This document shows, piece after piece, positions 59,393 through 64,000 of a DNA stretch of 64,000 nt (the first letter of the stretch is position 1; the number at the start of each line of letters is the position of its first letter). The DNA comes from DTDR01 sp964505415 (GTDB lineage Bacteria; Hydrothermota; Tepidihabitantia; Tepidihabitantales; DTDR01). Both the position numbers and the translations under genes were made by a program. The stretch lies in contig CAZDHW010000006.1 in NCBI GenBank assembly GCA_964505415.1, positions 1 to 64,000 on the forward strand, given 5' to 3'. Below the pieces are notes generated by a model that made no database searches, had not been told where the DNA came from, and saw nothing but the letters and a program-made list of their open reading frames with translations.

Positions 59393-60535
59393 ATGGAAAC
59401 AGAAAGAGTTTGGGTAGAAATAAATTTAGATAATCTTTTAAATAACCTTTTGGCTATTAGAAAATTGGTGAAAAACAAAAAAATTCTTTTAGCAATTAAA
59501 GCTGACGCTTATGGTTTAGGTGCTATTGAAATTGCTCAATTTTTAGAAAATAAAATTGATATGTTTGGAGTGGCTAGTATTGATGAAGGAATAATTTTAA
59601 GAAAAAGGGCTAATGTAAAGACGCCTATTTTAATTTTAAGTCCTATACCTCATCAAGCAATTCCTTATCTTTTTGAATATGATTTAATTCCTAATGTTAG
59701 CGATGAATATTTTTTGAAAAAACTGATTGCTTATTCCAAAGATAATAATAAAAGATTAAAAATCCATATAGAAATAGATACTGGAATGGGAAGAACTGGT
59801 TTTTGGGCAAAAGATTTTAAGAAAATTTGGCAAATTATTGCTAACGAAAATTCTTTAGAAGTTGAAGGAATTTTTTCTCATTTTCCAGTAGCTGATAGTG
59901 ATCTTCTCTTTAGTAAAAAACAATTAAAAGAGTTTTTGCGATTGGTAAAAGATTTAGAGTTAAATAAAAAAGTTCTTCACATTGCTAATTCTTCGGGAGT
60001 TTTAAATCTTTCTCAATCTCATTTAAATATGGTTCGTCCCGGTTTGGTTGTTTACGGTATTCTTCCTGAAGGTATCAAAAGTGAAAAAATCAAAAAATTA
60101 ATCAAACCGGTGATTTCTTTAAAATCAAAAATTGTGAGTTTAAAATATTTTGAAAAAAATATGAGCATTAGCTACGGACGAACCTATTTTACTTCTCAAC
60201 CTACTCTTATCGGAATAATGACCTGCGGCTATGGGGACGGTTATCCCTATCAATTGTCTAATCGGGGAGAGGTATTGGTAAAAAGTAAAAGAGCTCCCAT
60301 CGTTGGTACGGTCTGTATGGATTTAACAATGATTAATCTAAATAATATTCCTAACGTCACTATTGGTGAAATTGTTACCTTAATTGGTAAGGACGGTAAG
60401 GAAGAGATAACTGTAAACGAGCTGGCTTTTTGGGCAAATACTATTCCTTACGAAATCATTACCCGTTTAAGCCCTCGGGTACCAAGAGTTTATTTTAGAA
60501 ATGGTAAAATCTGGAAAATTAGAAAAAATAACTAA
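59393..60535 (+). CDS. alr: Alanine racemase
   Basis: Alr makes D-alanine for peptidoglycan. The 380-aa PLP barrel has the PLP Lys36 in LLAIKADAYGLGA, the tRNA-like conserved EIDTGMGRTGF, VRPGLVVYGILP and the catalytic Tyr in NMSISYGRTYFT near residue 262, then MTCGYGDGYPYQLSNRG. The length is normal. It is transcribed from its own promoter; the M20 gene diverges from it. Confidence 0.95.
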   Translation: METERVWVEINLDNLLNNLLAIRKLVKNKKILLAIKADAYGLGAIEIAQFLENKIDMFGVASIDEGIILRKRANVKTPILILSPIPHQAIPYLFEYDLIPNVSDEYFLKKLIAYSKDNNKRLKIHIEIDTGMGRTGFWAKDFKKIWQIIANENSLEVEGIFSHFPVADSDLLFSKKQLKEFLRLVKDLELNKKVLHIANSSGVLNLSQSHLNMVRPGLVVYGILPEGIKSEKIKKLIKPVISLKSKIVSLKYFEKNMSISYGRTYFTSQPTLIGIMTCGYGDGYPYQLSNRGEVLVKSKRAPIVGTVCMDLTMINLNNIPNVTIGEIVTLIGKDGKEEITVNELAFWANTIPYEIITRLSPRVPRVYFRNGKIWKIRKNN

Positions 60536-60547
60536 TAAATAAGCAAT

Positions 60548-60575
60548 TTGACTTTTTAAAAGTTTTTGTTATTAT
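60548..60575 (+). promoter_or_regulatory. Promoter of tRNA-Val
   Basis: TTGACT (60548-60553), 16 bases and TATTAT (60570-60575). A second TATAAT at 60577-60582 has a 23-base spacing and is probably not used. The tRNA begins at 60601. Confidence 0.6.
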
Positions 60576-60600
60576 ATATAATATAAGAATGAAAGAAAAT

Positions 60601-60676
<76 letters not shown>

Positions 60677-60695
60677 TTTTCTTTTTTTTAAATAG

Positions 60696-61403
60696 ATGGT
60701 TTCAGAAATAATTAAATCTTTATGGGAGCTGCAGCAGCTGGACAACGAAATAAATTATCTTACCAAAAAGATCCAAGAAATACCAGAAAAAATTGAAGGT
60801 TTAAATCTTCATTTACAGCAAGAAATAAAAAATTTAGAAAAAGACAAAGCCAACATAATAAATTATAAAAAAGAATACAAGCTGGCAGAAGTAGATTTAA
60901 AAACCTGCGAAGAAAAGATTGCCCAATACCAAATTCAATTATACACTGCAAAAACTAATGAGCAGTATAAGGCTTTTTTGAGAGAGATTGAAACTCAGAA
61001 AAAATTGAAAAACGAAATCGAAGATAAAATGATTGAACTTTTAGAAAAAATTGAGGCTACTGAAGAGAACATAAAAAAAAGAGAAAAGGAATTGGAAACC
61101 ATTAAAGTTGAGACTCAGAAAAAAATTGAAGAATTAAAAGAAGAGGAAGAAAAAATAAAAGAGGAAATTAAAAAGCGGGAAGAAAAAAGAAAAAGATTGG
61201 TGGAGTCTTTGCCACCGAATAATTACGAAATTTATGAAAAAATAAAACAACGAAGAAATGGAATCGCAGTTGCCAAAGTAGAAAATGAAGCCTGCAATGT
61301 TTGTTATAATCCTATTCCTCCCCAAATAATTTTGGAAATAAGAAAAAATGAAAAAATTCATTATTGCGATTATTGTGGTCGTATACTGGTGGTTCTGGAA
61401 TAA
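60696..61403 (+). CDS. Coiled-coil protein with C4 zinc ribbon (CdsZ/DUF164 type)
   Basis: A 235-aa protein with a long Lys/Glu-rich coiled coil (about 5-170) and a C-terminal zinc ribbon, CNVCYNPIPPQIILEIRK then CDYCGRIL. This is the family of bacterial and archaeal proteins including CdsZ, of uncertain function, perhaps nucleic-acid binding. It lies just behind tRNA-Val with no promoter of its own, so it may be read through from the tRNA promoter. It abuts the acyltransferase gene. Confidence 0.85.
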   Translation: MVSEIIKSLWELQQLDNEINYLTKKIQEIPEKIEGLNLHLQQEIKNLEKDKANIINYKKEYKLAEVDLKTCEEKIAQYQIQLYTAKTNEQYKAFLREIETQKKLKNEIEDKMIELLEKIEATEENIKKREKELETIKVETQKKIEELKEEEEKIKEEIKKREEKRKRLVESLPPNNYEIYEKIKQRRNGIAVAKVENEACNVCYNPIPPQIILEIRKNEKIHYCDYCGRILVVLE

Positions 61404-62285
61404 ATGTCCTTTAAGACAATTTTAAAAAAATATCTTATGTATTTAGGAATATTAATGGGAACTTTTTTACCTCGTTGGTTTTGCATTTTTTTGGCAAAAA
61501 TCATCGGCTATTTTTGTTTTTTGCTAATGAAAAACCAAAGAAAAAGAATGATAAAAAACTATTTCTTTATTTTTGGCAACGAAATTAATAAAGAAAAAGC
61601 GCGAAGATTGACAAAAGAACTTTTTATCAATTTGGCAATTTGCGTGGCTGATTTTCTAAAATCACCTAGTTATAAAAAAGAGCAATTATTTTCTCTAATA
61701 GTAAATCGAGTTTCTAAAGATTTTTGGGAAGATGCTAAAAAGGGGAGATTAATTTTGGCTACTTTACATTTGGGAAATTGGGAATTAGGCGGTATCACCC
61801 TTTCCCGGATGGGTTTAAATTTTTCTTGTTTGATAGAAATTTTACCTTTCGGAATGAGTAAAGTTTTTAATTGGCTTCGAAAAAAAAGTAGGTTAAAACC
61901 TATTCCTTATAATTCTTTAAAAGAAATAATCAAAACCTTAGAAAGAGGAGATAATTTGGCCATTCTTGCTGACCGTTCGTTAAATCGGCAAGGCTTACTT
62001 TTACCTTTTGGCAAAGGAAAAAGAATTTTTCCTAAAGGGGCTTCTTATTTAGCTCAAAAATACAAAGTTCCTTTATATTTTGGTTATTTTGTTTTAAACA
62101 AAAATGGTAAGAAATACTTAATGATCGATGAAAAAATTAAAAGGGATTATTATGAAAATGAAGATTTTGAAAGAGAGGTGGAACGTTTAACACAGATTAT
62201 TGCCGAAAAAATATTTACCATAGTAAAAAAATATCCTTCTCAATGGTTTGTTTTTCAAGGTGATTGGGAAAATGAAGAAAATTAA
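61404..62285 (+). CDS. Lipid A biosynthesis acyltransferase (LpxL/HtrB family)
   Basis: A 293-aa inner-membrane acyltransferase with an N-terminal helix and the H-x4-E catalytic motif in TLHLGNWELGG (about 118-128), followed by the acceptor-site LADRSLNRQGLLLPFGKGKRIFPKG. The family acylates lipid A or related glycolipids. This supports a lipopolysaccharide outer membrane. The exact chain position cannot be told. It overlaps dut by 14 bases. Confidence 0.85.
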   Translation: MSFKTILKKYLMYLGILMGTFLPRWFCIFLAKIIGYFCFLLMKNQRKRMIKNYFFIFGNEINKEKARRLTKELFINLAICVADFLKSPSYKKEQLFSLIVNRVSKDFWEDAKKGRLILATLHLGNWELGGITLSRMGLNFSCLIEILPFGMSKVFNWLRKKSRLKPIPYNSLKEIIKTLERGDNLAILADRSLNRQGLLLPFGKGKRIFPKGASYLAQKYKVPLYFGYFVLNKNGKKYLMIDEKIKRDYYENEDFEREVERLTQIIAEKIFTIVKKYPSQWFVFQGDWENEEN

Positions 62286-62706
62286 AGTTAAAATAAAGCG
62301 ATTAACCGATTTACCTTTACCTGCTTATCAAACAACAGATGCTTCTGGATTAGATTTGTATTCTGCGGAAGACAAAATAATTAAAAAGAAATCTTTTACT
62401 AGTCTCCGCACTGGTATTGCTATTGAAATCCCTAAAGGTTACGAAGCTCAAATAAGACCAAGAAGTGGTTTGGCAAAAAATTACGGAATCGGTATTCTTA
62501 ACAGTCCAGGCACAATTGATGCCGATTATCGGGGAGAGATCATAGTAATTCTTTTTAATTTTTCTAATAAAGATTTTAAAATAAAAAAAGGCGACCGGAT
62601 TGCCCAAATAGTATTTTCGCCAATAGCCAAGATTGAGTGGGTGGAGGTAAAAGAATTGAAAAAAACTAAAAGAAATGATGGTGGTTTGGGACACACAGGA
62701 AGATAA
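62272..62706 (+). CDS. dut: dUTP diphosphatase
   Basis: Dut hydrolyses dUTP to dUMP. The 144-aa protein has TDASGLDLYSAED, RPRSGLAKNYGIGILNSPGTIDADYRGE (motifs 2 and 3), GDRIAQIVFSPI and the end RNDGGLGHTGR. ATG 62272 is the likely start; the frame extends upstream into the acyltransferase. It abuts the glycosyltransferase gene. Confidence 0.95.
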   Translation: MKKIKVKIKRLTDLPLPAYQTTDASGLDLYSAEDKIIKKKSFTSLRTGIAIEIPKGYEAQIRPRSGLAKNYGIGILNSPGTIDADYRGEIIVILFNFSNKDFKIKKGDRIAQIVFSPIAKIEWVEVKELKKTKRNDGGLGHTGR

Positions 62707-63852
62707 ATGAAAATCCTTTTAGTTTCTTCTGCTTTTTATCCTTATCCTTCTGGTATCTCCGAACATGTTTATCATCTGGCAAAAGAATTAAAAAAACTGG
62801 GCCATTTGGTTAAAATTTTGACGACCAATTATCCCCAAATATGGGAAGACCAACCGATTGCCGATGTTGAAGTTATAAGATTTGGCAGAGTAATTTTTTT
62901 GCCGCTTAATAAATCATATGCCACTTTGCCTTTTGATTTACATTTACCTTTATTGGTGAAAAATTTTTTAATGAAGGAAGATTTTGATATCTTACATATG
63001 CATGGTTGTTTTCCTCCAGAAATTGGTTTTTGGGCATTACATTTTTCAAAAACCGTTAATTGTGTTACTTTTCATACAGTTGGTTTTAAGAAATTAAACT
63101 TTTTAAAAATTCTAGCTCCCTTATATAAAAGATATAATCAAAAAATTGATGGGAAAATTGCGGTATCGGAAGTAGCTAAAAAATGGATAGAAGAATTTTT
63201 GCCGGGAAATTTTCGAATTATTCCTAACGGTATTGATATTGAAAGGTTCCACCCCTTAAATAAGCCTTTTGAGAAATATAAAAATTATTATCCCCTACTT
63301 TTATTTGTGGGCAGATTGGATAAAAGAAAAGGAGCTGAAATTGCTATTAGAGCCTTAAAAAAAATTACTATCTATTTTTCTAATTCGAAACTTTTAATTA
63401 TCGGTAAAGGGAAAGAAGAAAAAAAATTGAGAGACTTGGTTAAAAAGCTTAATTTAGAAAAATATTGTGAATTTCTTGGTTATGTAAAAAGGGATGATTT
63501 GCCTAGATATTATGCTACTGGAGATATTTTTTTGGCACCGGCTCTTGGCGGCGAAGCCCAAGGGATTATTTTATTAGAAGCCATGGCAACCAAAAAATTG
63601 GTGATTGCCTCTGATATTGAAGGTTATAAAACAGTAATTAAGGATAAAGAAAATGGTTTATTATTTAAAGTGAATTCTTATGAAGATTTGGCGGAAAAAA
63701 TATTATTTATCTTAGCAAATAAAGATTTAAAAAAACAAATAGAAGAAAATGGTTATTTAACTGCCCAAAATTACTCTTGGAGAAAAATTGGGAAAATGGT
63801 TGAGGATTATTATTCTTATTTAATCAATTTAAAAAGGAATAAAAGAAATTGA
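62707..63852 (+). CDS. Glycosyltransferase family 4 (GT-B fold)
   Basis: A 381-aa retaining glycosyltransferase with AFYPYPSGISEHVYHLAKEL, IIPNGIDIERFHP, LLFVGRLDKRKGAEIAIRAL, and the EX7E motif in EAQGIILLEAMA. It is a close layout match of the protein at 20235-21383 (same length, same spacing of motifs), so the two are probably paralogues with different sugars. No linked polysaccharide cluster is visible. Its 3' end overlaps a convergent receptor gene. Confidence 0.9.
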   Translation: MKILLVSSAFYPYPSGISEHVYHLAKELKKLGHLVKILTTNYPQIWEDQPIADVEVIRFGRVIFLPLNKSYATLPFDLHLPLLVKNFLMKEDFDILHMHGCFPPEIGFWALHFSKTVNCVTFHTVGFKKLNFLKILAPLYKRYNQKIDGKIAVSEVAKKWIEEFLPGNFRIIPNGIDIERFHPLNKPFEKYKNYYPLLLFVGRLDKRKGAEIAIRALKKITIYFSNSKLLIIGKGKEEKKLRDLVKKLNLEKYCEFLGYVKRDDLPRYYATGDIFLAPALGGEAQGIILLEAMATKKLVIASDIEGYKTVIKDKENGLLFKVNSYEDLAEKILFILANKDLKKQIEENGYLTAQNYSWRKIGKMVEDYYSYLINLKRNKRN

Positions 63853-64000
63853 AAAAAAGATTTTCCTTTTTCCCATTGGATAATTATAATCGTCAATAGT
63901 GTAACCAAACATTTCGGAATATTCTTTGTTTAGAAGATTAAAAAGAGCAAGATTTAATTGACATTTATTAAAAAGATGATAAGTAATTTTTCCGTCGATA
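63829..64000 (-). CDS. TonB-dependent receptor, C-terminal end (partial)
   Basis: The last 56 codons of a gene running in from beyond the window. They read LALFNLLNKEYSEMFGYTID, then YPMGKRKIFFSISFIPF, which is the standard end of a TonB-dependent receptor: the NLFNKEY-type strand, a glycine-arginine turn, and a final aromatic residue that the Bam machine recognises. The stop at 63831-63829 overlaps the glycosyltransferase end by 24 bases, tail to tail. The substrate is not visible. Confidence 0.82.
   Translation of the reverse strand, partial: IDGKITYHLFNKCQLNLALFNLLNKEYSEMFGYTIDDYNYPMGKRKIFFSISFIPF

Noticed and set aside
60577..60582. TATAAT as the tRNA-Val -10 box
   Set aside because: Its 23-base distance to TTGACT is too long; TATTAT at 60570-60575 gives the 16-base spacing used elsewhere.

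Overview
The window is an AT-rich stretch of bacterial chromosome, densely packed on both strands. Many neighbouring genes overlap by 1-29 bases or abut. The cell was probably diderm: there is an LpxL-type acyltransferase, a TonB-dependent receptor tail, a SLBB polysaccharide-export protein, a BamD-like TPR lipoprotein and several short beta-barrel candidates. Gene content and low GC suggest an uncultivated lineage near the FCB group, such as candidate phylum WOR-3/Stahlbacteria. That placement is inference from content, not a computed result. I see no insertion sequence, prophage or CRISPR array.

Layout. 1-2.3 kb: end of a type I restriction-modification locus (hsdM tail, hsdS), then 574 bases of decayed sequence. 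2.9-4.05 kb (minus): an orphan rpmJ and a DUF362-ferredoxin protein. 4.1-9.05 kb (plus): rpsR-rplI-bifunctional nuclease-tyrS-mnmG-short QueG-like protein. 9.05-11.85 kb (minus): rplR-rpsE-rpmD-rplO-secY. 11.9-15.5 kb (minus): a sugar isomerase/epimerase-like operon with cutA, then rtcA followed by a striking nested stem-loop. 15.6-22.7 kb (plus): rpsO-pnp-M16 protease, then an ornithine cyclodeaminase-like enzyme, a glycosyltransferase and an MFS carrier. 22.7-25.4 kb: divergent polysaccharide initiation and export genes. 25.4-30 kb (minus): efp, and smc-ftsY. 30.3-32.5 kb: rpmF-plsX-lipoprotein. 32.8-38.5 kb: barrel protein-ndk-TPR-pyrKDFE. 38.5-39.6 kb: barrel protein and a PTPS-family protein. 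39.6-46.5 kb: S10/spc cluster rpsJ to rpsH plus a tiny membrane protein. 46.5-49.3 kb (minus): DUF5916 and F420-ligase-family genes. 49.3-53.6 kb: lipB-M50 protease-fabD-DUF2723. 53.8-57.7 kb: aminotransferase-DUF58-BatA-like. 57.7-59.3 kb (minus): an unknown gene and an M20 peptidase. 59.4-63.9 kb: alr, tRNA-Val, zinc-ribbon protein, lpxL-like, dut, glycosyltransferase. The right edge holds the end of a TonB receptor gene on the minus strand.

Two signals stand out. First, transcript-first genes repeatedly carry a TTGAC(T/A) or TTGAAA box, a spacer of nearly always 16 bases, a TATAAT-like box, and then the start codon only 5-9 bases later. This implies that many mRNAs are leaderless, while a minority (rpsO, rpmF, rpmJ, efp) have a leader with a strong Shine-Dalgarno sequence. 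Second, a perfect 17-bp inverted repeat at 14381-14504 encloses two further nested helices next to rtcA. It has a promoter on one side and a T8 tract on the other, so it is a candidate structured RNA. The ribosomal protein super-operon is also broken exactly where rplF should be, and rplF is absent from the window.
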